This document shows positions 12,501-22,266 of a DNA stretch of 64,000 nucleotides, piece by piece. This DNA is from Lenzites betulinus (lineage: Eukaryota; Basidiomycota; Agaricomycetes; Polyporales; Polyporaceae). Positions within the stretch are counted from its first letter, which is position 1. Every line of letters starts with the position of its first letter. Under the pieces are notes generated by a model. The model had not been told where the DNA came from. It did not search any database and saw only the letters and a list, made by a program, of their open reading frames with translations. Both the position numbers and the translations under genes were made by a program. The stretch covers positions 495,019 through 559,018 of the forward strand of contig JABYQU010000020.1 of NCBI GenBank assembly GCA_022264855.1. Direction: 5' to 3'.

Positions 12501-13079
12501 CGGCTGTGTCTGAATAGAGAGTTAAAATGTGCGAGACATTGAGGATATATGCGAGTAAAACCGTACTGGGAGTGACTTGTTGGAAGGCCCTGTTTTGCAA
12601 CACTGCAATGTCCACGTCAGAAGGAAGCAGCCGATGCGATGTGAAGAGTGAACGCACGCTCCGCATACAGGCCGCCATCTCCGCTCTATGATGCACGTTC
12701 ATGAGAAACACATACGGGATGCAGTACGCGATTCCAGCCTAGGCAACTCACATGCTGCGGAAGAGAAGTGTGTCAGGCGCCAGCTCGGCCTCGAATGCGG
12801 CTCACAATAAACTCACGTTGATGTCCTGTCAAGGTTGAACGCAAAGGAAACGTTTGCATGCCGCTTCTATCGACCACGCACACAGGGAAGCTCACCTCGA
12901 ACATAAGGCCATCTGCGGTTGCGGAGGGTCAGCGTGCCTCGCAGAGCGCCGGAACGGAAGGGCGTACACAAAGTGGATGGCACGGTGTGGCTCGGCGTCT
13001 TGTTCACGGTGACCGTGACGGCCAGACATTGCACCACGAATGCCGCGAGCAGCGCCTTCAGAACGAGCAGCTTCATCAT
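9588..13079 (-). CDS. secreted GH51 alpha-L-arabinofuranosidase, extremely exon-rich
   Basis: The enzyme removes arabinofuranosyl side chains from arabinoxylan and pectin outside the cell. I assembled about 26 exons. The first encodes a signal peptide (MMKLLVLKALLAAFVVQCLA). Family landmarks follow in order: LYGLMFEDINHSGDGG, LLQNRAFQ, a carbohydrate-binding-like stretch in the long exon 12509-11962, FFRFPGGNNLEG, RPGRVGDWGY, EPIMAVWAG, INFVIGDPAKSAP, the GNE motif with the likely acid/base glutamate, YPYRWHD, YDVHVYQTP, YFEGEY with the likely nucleophile, MTGLERNSDIV, FSLNKGDQYLPS and a C-terminal beta-sandwich. Early exons are 13079-12968, 12912-12896, 12825-12817, 12754-12752 (3 nt), 12685-12658 and 12602-12567. 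A second 3-nt exon lies at 11781-11779. All have AG and GT flanks and restore conserved residues. The stop is at 9588-9590. Confidence 0.9.
11779..11781 (-). other. second 3-nt microexon in the GH51 gene (GAG, Glu)
   Basis: On the minus strand the order is GGCTCGTAG, GAG, GTAAGGCTG. The preceding exon ends in AAC AAC CTG and the next begins GGC CAA ACC. The product then reads GGNNL-E-GQT, which fits the conserved GGNNLEG of fungal GH51 enzymes. Confidence 0.8.
12752..12754 (-). other. 3-nt microexon in the GH51 gene (CAT, His)
   Basis: On the minus strand the order is CTTCCGCAG, CAT, GTGAGTTG. The acceptor has a pyrimidine tract and the donor is near-consensus. Exon 3 ends with GAC ATC AAC and exon 5 begins AGC GGA GAT, so inserting CAT gives DIN-H-SGDGG, matching the family motif. 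Skipping it would keep the frame but lose a conserved histidine. Confidence 0.8.
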
Positions 13080-13141
13080 GCCAAGCGAGCCTAGGGTTAC
13101 TCAAGCACGAGTATGGCGGCTCGTCGTGCTCGTCGCGACGC

Positions 13142-13147
13142 TTTATA
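13142..13147 (-). promoter_or_regulatory. probable TATA box of the GH51 gene
   Basis: A TATAAA on the minus strand lies about 63 bases upstream of the chosen GH51 start codon. Placement and orientation support that start. No transcript data back it. Confidence 0.5.
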
Positions 13148-13837
13148 CCTCTCCGCGGCCCGCCTGACGAGCTCGCCGCTTCCAGAAGACGAGCAGACGG
13201 GGAAACGCGAGCATTGAAGCCCGGTGGAACTGTGGACATCAGCCGGGTCCTGACGTCTGGCGACGCGGACGAGCATATGCTTTCCCCTGAAAGAAGAGGT
13301 CTCCCTCCCCCCGCATGATGGCATGGCGAGCTCATGGCCCCTCCTAGACAGCGCACGGTCCGCACGAGGGGTCATAAGCATGTTGTAGGCTCGACCGTGA
13401 TCATGCGGCATGCCCTAAGAAAGAAAGAATGCTCGCACCGGGTCAGGAAAAATCACAGGGTAGAGGCGGACCCGCTGCTCAGCCCCACTTTCCGAACGTC
13501 AGCTGCGCTGCAAGCATCAAGCGTATATTCTGCGAGAAATACAGGCCGGTGCGGTTGCGGGGGCGATGTTCGTGGGTCGTGTCATCTGACGGTAGAGTTC
13601 GTCCCGGCGGCTCACTCACTCCCGGTGCCAGTGGCGGTGCCGTTTGTGGCGCGAATATCCGACTGGGCGGTAGGCGCTTAGCACTCTTTGTCTTGCGGCT
13701 GGAGCATGCGGGGACGGGGAGCGAATAGTTGGACATCATAATGTACACACAGTGGTCTAGGATGGTCCGGAGCACGTCTATGGTAGCAATTTCACAGCAC
13801 AGTCCAACCAAGAACGGAACGGCGACTTGCGCTCGCG
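13148..13837. other. intergenic between GH51 and desaturase genes
   Basis: Upstream of the GH51 start and downstream of the desaturase stop, both on the minus strand. Overlapping open frames on both strands are arginine-rich and motif-free. Likely GH51 promoter plus desaturase 3' UTR; nothing else seen. Confidence 0.55.
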
Positions 13838-16080
13838 TCAATCACTCCCCAGCTCCGAGTCTGACGCTGGCAGGTCGTCCTGCTCCTCCTGGTCCCACCC
13901 AGACTCTTTGATCGCAGCGACGGCATCCTGCGCGACTTCCCGGGCGGCCATGCCGTACTTGTTTTTGTAAAACACGATCGTGCCCTCCTCCTCGATGAAC
14001 ACGCACTCGGTGAATGAACGATAGAGCGCGTAGAACGTATTCTGTCAAGCAACCATCAATATAACACGCTCTCGGGGGACTCCGCCTGTCCAACGCACCG
14101 TCGAATCGTAGTTGTAGTTCTCGCCCAGGACACCCTTAATGGCTTCTGTTACGGCAGGCTGGTTATCTAGACACGCCCGAGGCAGCATGAGCGTCCGCCC
14201 ATGACGGCCAAAATTAAGAAGCTTACAGAACGGGACGTGGGAGAAGAAGTGATGCGCGACATGGTCGTGCGCAACCTGTGGCCCCGACGCACGTCACAAG
14301 TCAGATACCGCGCATGGGCAAGTCCAGCGACGCAGAGGACGTACATTGTGGAAGAAGAAACGGCCAATCCACCCGAGCGTCGGGCGGTCCACCGTCGCGG
14401 CGGCGCCCCTTAGGAACGACCATTCCTCTTGGCGATAGTGCGGGATGGTCGGATCGGAATGGTGCAGGAAGGTGATCATCACTGTAGGGAACGCTATACT
14501 CAGCACACGCCCTACCATCGAGGCTCGGCTCGAACTCACCGATCCTGTGGCGCGTACGCAGCAGCACGGGCGGGGGTCAGAAGAAGCGCCATAGTCTAGA
14601 ATATAGGAAACGCGTACCAATGGTTGCAAAGCTATGGAAGGGTGGAGTTAGCTTCTGCGGAGGGCCCGATGTGGCTTAGGACTCACCACATAGGGCACGA
14701 AGTAGTACATGACGAATGCCGCCCAGCCATACGTACGGGCAAAAAGGTACAAGAGGGACATCATCCCAATAACGCCGACATCGGAGATAAAGATTCCGAG
14801 GCCTGTTGAAACATATACGCGTTAGCGCTAGCTAGTGAGACACGCGCGGGGCGCGGGGGTGGAGTACATACGCTGCTCCTTCTTGAAGAGCGCAGAATAC
14901 GGAGAAAAGTGGTTAGTACCCTTCGGGTACATTTTAGAACCCAGCAGGTTGCATCTACGATCAACATGAGTTTGCTGTGTGATCCGAAAGCATATCGGTG
15001 CTCACGTCAGGTAGAGCCACCATCCCCTTGGCACAGCGTAAGCACCTTATCTCAAAGCTGCGCAGGAGTGGGGATGCACTCACATCGCCTGCATGACAAA
15101 CATTCGGGTCATGGTGAAGAGGGGCGTTTCTTCCAGGACTTCGGCGTAGTCGGCGGTTGTGGCGCGCTCCTTGGGCGGGAGGGCGTAGTGACCGCGCAGA
15201 TGCGGGACGTAGTTCTCATCGCGCTCAACGGAATTGACGGCTTTCTGTGGCGACGAACATTGCTCAGTGTGACTGCGACAGCTTAAGGAGCAGATGTGGG
15301 CCCACGTGGTGCGCGTTATGGCTCGCTTTCCACGCGAAAAACGGAGCTAGGACGAACTGCTCGTCGTGACGATCAGTATGCCGCATCAGGCACCACACGC
15401 CGAAGGGAATCCGCGCACCGTATCGAGCAGGAAGCCGAGGATATTGTTAGCCCACCAGGAGCGATAGAGCGTCCCATGGCCAAGCTGTGAGAGCGAGATG
15501 TGAGCGACATATTCGGTGCCTGGCAGCAACTCAAATGCGAGGCAAAGCAACGAGACATACTTCGTGCGCTATTCGGATCCCCACGCGAGATCAGCACCCG
15601 GACGAGCAGCGAACGCGGCAGAAGGACTGACCGATGCAGAAGAACGAGGCAAAGGCGATGCCCTGCCACCACCAGTAGACAACCCACAACGTGGCGCGCG
15701 CGAGGGAGAGCTGCCACACAGACGTCAGCGGCACATAGCCCCCGAACGAGCTGGTGACGAGGGGCTCGATAGAGGCGCCGAAGCCGAAGAACAGGATGCA
15801 GAAGAAGACGTCGCGGAGTACGTAGCCGGTCGACCGGACTGCGTCCTTTTGGAGAAGGTGCTTGGGAACGGCGTCGTGTAGCTGCTTTAGCGTGATGCTC
15901 GGCGGCACAAACGCGCGGGATAGTCTGGTGCATGGCGCGTGCGGGTGAGTATGCGTCTTATCGCGACACGGAGACGACTCGCCCGCGCGCCGCGCCTACA
16001 AACAGGAGAGGGGCGGGCGAGCGGGGGGACGTCGGTGCACGGACACACCTCTGCTCATACTCGGGCCCGTTCTTGAACAT
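13838..16080 (-). CDS. delta-12 (oleate) fatty-acid desaturase
   Basis: A membrane desaturase of the endoplasmic reticulum, likely converting oleoyl to linoleoyl lipid. It starts MFKNGPEYEQ (exon 16080-16049); exon 2 begins at 15924 with FVPPSITLKQLHDAVPKHLL, the usual N-terminal motif of the family. The three histidine boxes are present: HELGHG, split between an 8-nt exon (15568-15561) and the next; HNAHH just before KAVNSVERDENYVP; and HVAHH before FFSHVPF. Further landmarks are SKMYPKGTNHFSPYSALF and LHHSDPTIPHY. Several exons are tiny: 8 nt, 21 nt (GWWLYLT), 14 nt (14631-14618) and 5 nt (14544-14540). The acidic C-terminus ends SDSELGSD. Hydrophobic stretches fit four to six membrane passes. 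Substrate choice cannot be told from sequence alone. Confidence 0.9.
14540..14544 (-). other. 5-nt microexon in the desaturase gene
   Basis: On the minus strand: CGCCACAG, GATCG, GTGAGTTC. The upstream 14-nt exon ends in TG and the downstream exon begins TG ATG ATC. Only with these five bases does the product read LCNHW-I-VMITFLHHSDPT; without them the frame breaks. It is therefore required, not optional. Confidence 0.8.
15561..15568 (-). other. 8-nt microexon carrying His-box 1 residues
   Basis: On the minus strand: CCGAATAG, CGCACGAA, GTATGTCTC. Joined to a G from the previous exon it encodes Ala-His-Glu, and the next exon continues with Leu-Gly-His-Gly, completing the first iron-binding histidine box. 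Confidence 0.8.
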
Positions 16081-18142
16081 GGCTGGAGCGTCGATCAAAT
16101 CTGAAGTGCGAGAACGAGGGGATGGCGAGAGGGCGATCGCGAGGGGTTGCGAAGGTGTGTCGGATGGAAGGGTGGATGTGCGGACCCAATCTGCCCGGCC
16201 GTTCTCCTTAAGTACCACACGCGCCCCTTCTCCCGCAGTGCACGAACGCTAGCCGCGCGTCGCGTAATGTGTCAGATGCGAAAATGCGGACTCCGACATG
16301 ACTTTCAGCGAACGAACCCAAATTCGGCCGCCCCGGCCCTGGGCGAGCAGACGGCATTGTCAATCAATCGGACACGCTGCTACGGAGGGGTGTTCTCTAT
16401 TTCTCAGAGCCACGCGCTGGCCCGGGAACGCACGAGCCGCGGCTGCCGGAAGGGAACGAGACCGGGCGGCGGGGGTGCGCAGGGGCATGCCCCCCGTCCA
16501 AGCATCCTGAACGGGCCTAATCGGGCGGGGCCCACGCCGTCGCAGATAGGATATGGACAAAGCGCCCCGAAGCGCGCGACGACGCCACGGCGATGATTGG
16601 GAACACTGACGTTCGTTCGTCTGATCTCGGCACAGTTCGTGGGCGACGAAAATTCACTGGAACACACATGGCGCGGCAGACACCGCGGGGGGCCGTTCTC
16701 AGCCCTGTTTTGCTTCCTAATGCCTCCACGGAGTTCCTGTCTTCTCAGAAGGCGCGACTGGACACGCAAACGCTCTGATGGGCAACAAGTCCCGCATATG
16801 TCCTGTGGCCCTTGAGTGGAAATAACACGCTCGAGCTATTTCCTGGGCCCCGCACAGAGCCATGGAACGCGGCCATTTCCGCCGAGCTTATTCTGACGCT
16901 CCCACGGCGCATAATAAACCAGCGCCGTCATGCACGCGACGTCAAAGCTCCTGCCGCCAAGATCACTGGGATCTCACTGCACGTTCGGCGGAAATACAGC
17001 TGAATAAGCTCGCGAGCAGAATGTCGACGATCTCTTCAATCCGCGCTGCATGTTCGCTTCCCACTCAAATTCGGGGAGCGGCCGCGGAGTGAAACCGAGC
17101 GATATGTGCTGTACACCGTGCGCCCAGCGAGAACGCCTGTGCACACGGACATCGGGGGTAGCGAGAGATGGTGATACAGATGAATGCATGATGCACCGTC
17201 CAGAATATCCTAGTTCGGAAGGGGATCCGGCTAGACGAAGACCTGGACGGAGCCCCGACATACCGACCGCCCTCGAGAGAAGCAGTCAGCTGAGCCGACG
17301 GCAGTTATACTGATGGGTCTGTCTGGCCGCCGGGATGAGAAGATGGGATGGGTGCCATAGGTTCGCTAAGATAGAGTTCGGTCGGGGGCTTACGTGGGGA
17401 CGGAGAGAGTAAACTTCGAATGCAAGGCAGCCACGAGGAGGGGTTGCATAAGAGCGACAGGGCGGCGTAAAGGCATATATTAGACCAATACGCCGTCGCT
17501 GTATGAGAATACGGCAGGGGGCTGGAGCGGACGAAGCGGAAAACACGTACGGGGCATATAATAATATTTGTGATATCAGCGCGATTAACAGCGCGGTCTG
17601 ACATGTCCGCGCGAAGGGGAGCGTAAGCAGAGCGAGGCAGGGCCGCGTGGCCGTGGGTCTTGCGGGGATTCGCAGACATAACGCAACTCTGTAGCCATGC
17701 AATCTATCTGCTGGATCTCGGACGGGAGCGTGTTGTGCGACGGGGGCGAGGGGCGATTTGACCGGACTTTCCGGGGTGGATCGCGATGGCTGGAGAGGGT
17801 TTGCCATCCGATGAACAGGGCGTCGACGTCGAGCAAGCGCGGCTCGAGCCCAGCAGCCTCGAGGCACGCCGCCGGGATAGCCAAGCGAGCGGCGAGATGG
17901 TCGACGAAGGAGAACAGCGCGCGAGGATCGACGCACCGACGAGAACGCGAGAACGCGCCGCCGCTCACTCTCTCACGCGCAGCACGTGCCGCCCTCTTTC
18001 GGGCAGCGCGCGAGCTCCGCCGCTCACTCAACGTTGTCTCTCGCGTCCACCGCGCATCTTTCTCCGTCCTCCACACCCTCGGCGTCCTCGTGCCATCTGC
18101 CCGCGCTCTGTGTCTCTCTGCCCCCTCGGACAGCCCGGCGCC
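16081..18142. other. intergenic, about 2 kb
   Basis: Upstream of both the desaturase (-) and the small protein gene at 18143 (+), so probably a bidirectional promoter region. Open frames on both strands lack motifs and splice-consistent extension. About 16440-16520 is locally very GC-rich. Confidence 0.5.
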
Positions 18143-18730
18143 ATGTCGACGGAGCAGGTGGACTACTCCATGTCCCAACTGTCGCTCGGCTCCAGTCCAT
18201 CGGACATCGAGGACTGGGATCGTTCCATGAGCAGCGACGCCGATCCTCCTCATGCCAGCACCCCAAGAAACTCGGTCTCCTTTCCCGGACACGATGCGGG
18301 TGACAACGAGGGCACCCCGGGACGTAATATGTCGCTAGGCCGCGGTGCTGGCAAGCGCACGCTCAGCGACCTGCTCAAGCTTCACGCGGAAAAGGGCCAA
18401 GATGTCAATCTCACCCAGGAGGAGGCGAGCAGACTCGCCGACGTCCTGGGCCAATGGGTGAGTGCCCGCCGCCCGCCCGTGCTCTCTTGTGGCCGCAATG
18501 AAGCATCTCCGAGCCTTCGCTGCAAGCCACCATGCTGCGCGCGACTGCTGACACGCCATCAACAGATCAATTCCGCGTCCTCGCCATATGAAGCGGAAGA
18601 TGATTTCTTCAGCAGGCAGTCCTCGCAGGACGATTCCTCAATACCTTCGCGTTCTCCCTCGGGCGCGTTCGAGACCTCGGCGAGGCCCCGCGGACAGAGC
18701 GAGAGTGTTGTCAGCAAGGGACAGTCATGA
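18143..18730 (+). CDS. small conserved-looking protein of unknown function
   Basis: Two exons (18143-18457 and 18566-18730) encode 159 residues. The intron has a GTGAGT donor and an AACAG acceptor; its 108-nt length is a multiple of three, so the frame also reads through it. The protein is rich in Ser, Asp and Glu at both ends. A helical middle (TLSDLLKLHAEKGQDVNLTQ, about residues 74-93, then a segment ending in ADVLGQW) is the likely folded part, and EAEDDFFSRQSSQDD follows. No signal peptide, membrane segment or known domain was recognised. The start was chosen because the sequence changes from an Arg/Ser/Pro-rich run to a balanced composition there, although the frame is open upstream. 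Confidence 0.6.
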   Translation: MSTEQVDYSMSQLSLGSSPSDIEDWDRSMSSDADPPHASTPRNSVSFPGHDAGDNEGTPGRNMSLGRGAGKRTLSDLLKLHAEKGQDVNLTQEEASRLADVLGQWVSARRPPVLSCGRNEASPSLRCKPPCCARLLTRHQQINSASSPYEAEDDFFSRQSSQDDSSIPSRSPSGAFETSARPRGQSESVVSKGQS

Positions 18731-19371
18731 CCCCGGGCACAGCCGTGGACAGGTTCTTGGTATCTTTCAGCATGTGAGTCTGTGCGGCGTTGCTGTGCGT
18801 GGTACGCCACGTAACTAATTACCGCGGTGCAGATTCTACGCCAGCACACCAACCTCGGGCTGTTTTCAAACGTCAATTACGACCCTTCACGACCTCTCAC
18901 GACCTTTCATGACCTTGCACGCTGGAAACGCAAGACCTTGCACATATTTATACTCTTCATCTTTCACCCATATGCTCTTCTCGTTTGTGATAGATCCTGG
19001 GCTCCGGAGGAGACTAGTCGTAATACTCTGCTGTATATTGTTTGCTATCAAAAGCTATCGCTCACACAACGTCCTTGTGCTTGTTCCGCCACTGCCATTG
19101 GCTGCGATTGACGCTATTGCAACAAGACAGGCTCGGTATGGACCGCAGTCTCCCGCAGTGTAGTGGCGGATAGTGTTTGCATCTATTAGGATCCGGGGCT
19201 CTTGACACACATGCACAAACATACCTCGCCACACCATTTGCATCGGAGGAAATTCCGTCTACGGTGACGTTTATAACTAATAAACTCCGTCCACAGACCA
19301 CATATGTGGCGCCGCTGCGGGTTTGGACATTATTGACCGAGTATAGAAGCCATCACAGATATCTACCTGAC
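18731..19371. other. intergenic
   Basis: About 640 bases between two plus-strand genes, somewhat richer in A and T than its neighbours, with a near-tandem CACGACCTTTCATGACC-like run at about 18887-18915. Likely a 3' UTR plus the promoter of the SET/MYND gene. Confidence 0.5.
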
Positions 19372-21822
19372 ATGTCCTTTGGCAAACTCAAATCTGCGCG
19401 GAAAGTCAGGGAACTGCAATCCTTCGTCAAGCCCGCTGATTTCATCCACGATGGCACTAGTCCTACAACGGTAACACCAGAACACGCAGTAGTCTCAAGC
19501 TATGAGCCGCCCGAAAGCACTGCCGCCGAGGAACAGCAAGACCTAACCGCACGCAACGCGGGTGGCCCCGATGATGAGCCTCATAAGGACAATCCTTCAG
19601 TCGATGGCGCCCGCAATGAATCCCTCGCGGAAGAAGAGCTGGACTCGAAAACCGAGATCACCGTTATAAGCGGTGCCTCCGAAGCCACGACCGGGGAAGG
19701 TCCGGCAATACAACCTGCACAGAATAAGGAAACGCCTACGCTTGTTGACCTGCAAGGATGTCATACATCATTACCCGCTTCTCTCGAGGTCCGAGAGTCA
19801 GCACGCCTAGGACGCGGGATCTACACGAAGTCCGCGCTCAATCCAGGTAAGCCAAGCAGATCGATCGTTCATTCTCGCCGCGTCATTAATGGCATACCAT
19901 AACAGGCTCGGTCGTCATGCAGGTCTTACCTCACGTACACGTCCTCTCCTCGTCATACCTCGATCAGCACTGCTCTTCGTGCTCTGCGCCGGCCATGTCC
20001 GACATGAGCTTGAAACGCTGTCCGAAGTGCAAGCGCGTGTATTACTGCAACCAAGTACGTGTGGCTATATGCCAACCTGCTGTAATAAGGGCTGATCATG
20101 ATCCGCCGGATCATATAGACATGCCAGAACAGGGATTGGGCGTGGCACAAGAATGAGTGTGACGCGCTCCAGAAATGGGCGACAGCTGCACCTTCTGAGG
20201 ACGTCGCGGTCCCGAGCGATGCAGTCCGGTGTCTTGGAAGGCTGCTGTGGGGCTCTCAGAAAATGGGGTTTGATAGTCCCTGGGTGCGTCCTTGAGTTGT
20301 CGATGATACGCTAGATAGTCGTACTAACACATATCAGGCAAGGGAGATATGCATGATGCAGTCTCGTAAGTCTCATAGTCTCGATGACTGCGGTGCTTAA
20401 ACGATGTCTCATCACCATGCGCTGGCTCCTCCATAGATAGATCGGCCCTTCCTGCTACTTCGTTCGAGTCGCATGCATATCTTGCGCATTCTCTTGTACG
20501 ATACCTAGGGGCAAGCTCTCCGGCGGAGCTTCAGCCCTTTGGCATTCAGTCATCCATCGATCTGGTAGACCTTATCTCTCGCGTAGGTGCGCAGTCGCTT
20601 TGGAAGGATATGAACTTACTCGATTATAGTTCGTAACGAACGCATTTACACTGACCTCACCCTCATTGACGCCTATTGGTGTCTGCATCGCGCCGTCTAT
20701 AGCGCTCGCCAACCACTCGTGCAGCCCGAACGCAGTCATCGTGTTCCCAGGCGCCCCAGGAACTCCTAAGAACAAGGAGCCGTTGCTGAACCTCATTGCT
20801 ATAAGGGATATCGCGCCGGGGAAGGAGGTCGGTCCGCGTCTGGCATCAAAAATCCTTTGTGCTGATGTGATAGCAGATCCGTGTATCGTACATCGATACA
20901 ACGCTACCCAGACAAATTCGACAGAAGTCTCTGACGGAAACCTACAACTTTACGTGCCAGTGTAAGCTGTGCAGCAAGCCCCCTCCCGTCGATCCCAGGG
21001 AGGCTGTATGGTGTCCCAAAAAATGTGGTGGGATATGTCCCATTCCGACGGAAGGTGTGTGTCCTCGTGCGTATCGACGCCTCCTTGTTCATTGATCCAT
21101 GCACTGTAGAGGACAGTCTTTCCCGATGCGCCAAGTGCAGGGCAGCTGTCGCGGATACGGACGCCGTACTTGACGCTACTCGCATCGGCCAAGAAGCCCT
21201 CGACAAAGCGGTCTCATTGCAGTTCAGAGGTAAGCAAGGCACCGATTGAAATGGTTGAATCGAATTCACACTCTTTTCGCCTACAGACACTCCGAAGGCG
21301 CAGCGACTCACCACAAACATCATACCCATCCTGATCTCCGCCGGCCTTACGCCGTCCTCGCACCCCCTCCTCGCGATGACCCACCTACACCTCGAACTCC
21401 TAATTGCGGCGTTACCTTCTTCCCTCTCACAGGAGAGCCTAGATGACGCCATCCGGACAGCCGCAAAATACAGCGCGGCCCTGCAGAGCATCCTCCCCAA
21501 GGGCCATCCCACCCGCGCGATCGCGCTCGGTGAGCTCGGCAAGCTGCTCGCCGTGGACGAACCCGCTCCGCTCAATGCCTCGGATACGGCTCGGCCCGCG
21601 AGCTTCCCGCCCTCGGGTGCACCCCGGCTGAAGCTGGCGCACGAGTCCCTCGTCCGCGTGTACGAGGAGCTGCTCATCGGATTTGGTAGGACCAATGGGG
21701 GCGGGGATGTCGGTAGGGATGTGCGGGAGGCGGTTGTTCGCTTGGAGAAGGAGATTGGAGTCTGGACCACGGGTGTCAGGAACGTTTTGCAGGACACGCC
21801 GGCACCGCCGCGGGCCAGATGA
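19372..21822 (+). CDS. SET and MYND domain protein (SMYD-type methyltransferase-like)
   Basis: Nine exons (19372-19846, 19906-20054, 20119-20283, 20338-20365, 20437-20582, 20630-20827, 20877-21054, 21110-21229, 21287-21822) give 664 residues with consistent phases. Residues 1-140 are acidic and disordered. The split SET domain starts at LEVRESARLGRGIYTK and is interrupted by a MYND zinc finger (HCSSCSAP...CPKCKRVYYCNQTCQNRDWAWHKNEC as separate Cys/His pairs). It resumes with the catalytic-core motif NHSCSPNAVIVFPG, and a post-SET cysteine cluster (CQCKLC) follows. The C-terminal half is helical, as in SMYD proteins. Such proteins methylate lysines on histones or other proteins; many fungal members are uncharacterised. 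The target is unknown. The first start in this frame with a plausible protein N-terminus was used. Confidence 0.85.
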
Positions 21823-22266
21823 GAATGTATGTACGTTCTGTCGTTCTGTGGCTGAGATACATTAGGTGCGCTCTTTTCGTGCTCATCAACTTATCCAGTT
21901 ATGCGTTCTATGGCGGTGTAGTAGGATAGCGGACCAAGGTAGGTATGACGTGCATTTTCTAGGCTACTCGCGAACTGAACTCGATGTAGCGGCCCGCAGG
22001 TTCAATGTTCGAATCACGACCAGCTACTGTCGGAACTGGGAATCACTACTCGGTCCACGCCAATAAGGATGCATATCCGACTGGGGCGGATATGCGCCTC
22101 CGCCCTGTTTCTCCCAAACTGTCACGTTGACTGATTATGTCTAAAGTTCGGATGCATGCCTGGTGCAGATATAAGGTTGCCTCTCGCCGCTAGCAAAATC
22201 CAACTTCTCATCCAACCTTTCACAAATCCTCCCGGCGAGCACTACACTTTTCAACTCTTCACCATC
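21823..22266. other. intergenic upstream of kinase 1
   Basis: Contains a B-box-like GTTCGAATCA at about 22009-22018, but no pairing tRNA fold could be drawn around it. A TATAAG at about 22170 lies roughly 95 bases before the kinase start and may be its TATA element. Confidence 0.45.

Noticed and set aside
11914..12517. Long plus-strand open frames opposite the GH51 gene
   Set aside because: They mirror the GC-rich third positions of the real minus-strand exon and contain no motif; the minus strand matches GH51 throughout.
21990..22030. Possible tRNA gene with a GTTCGAATCA B-box
   Set aside because: No acceptor, D- or T-stem pairing could be drawn, and the upstream A-box match is poor.
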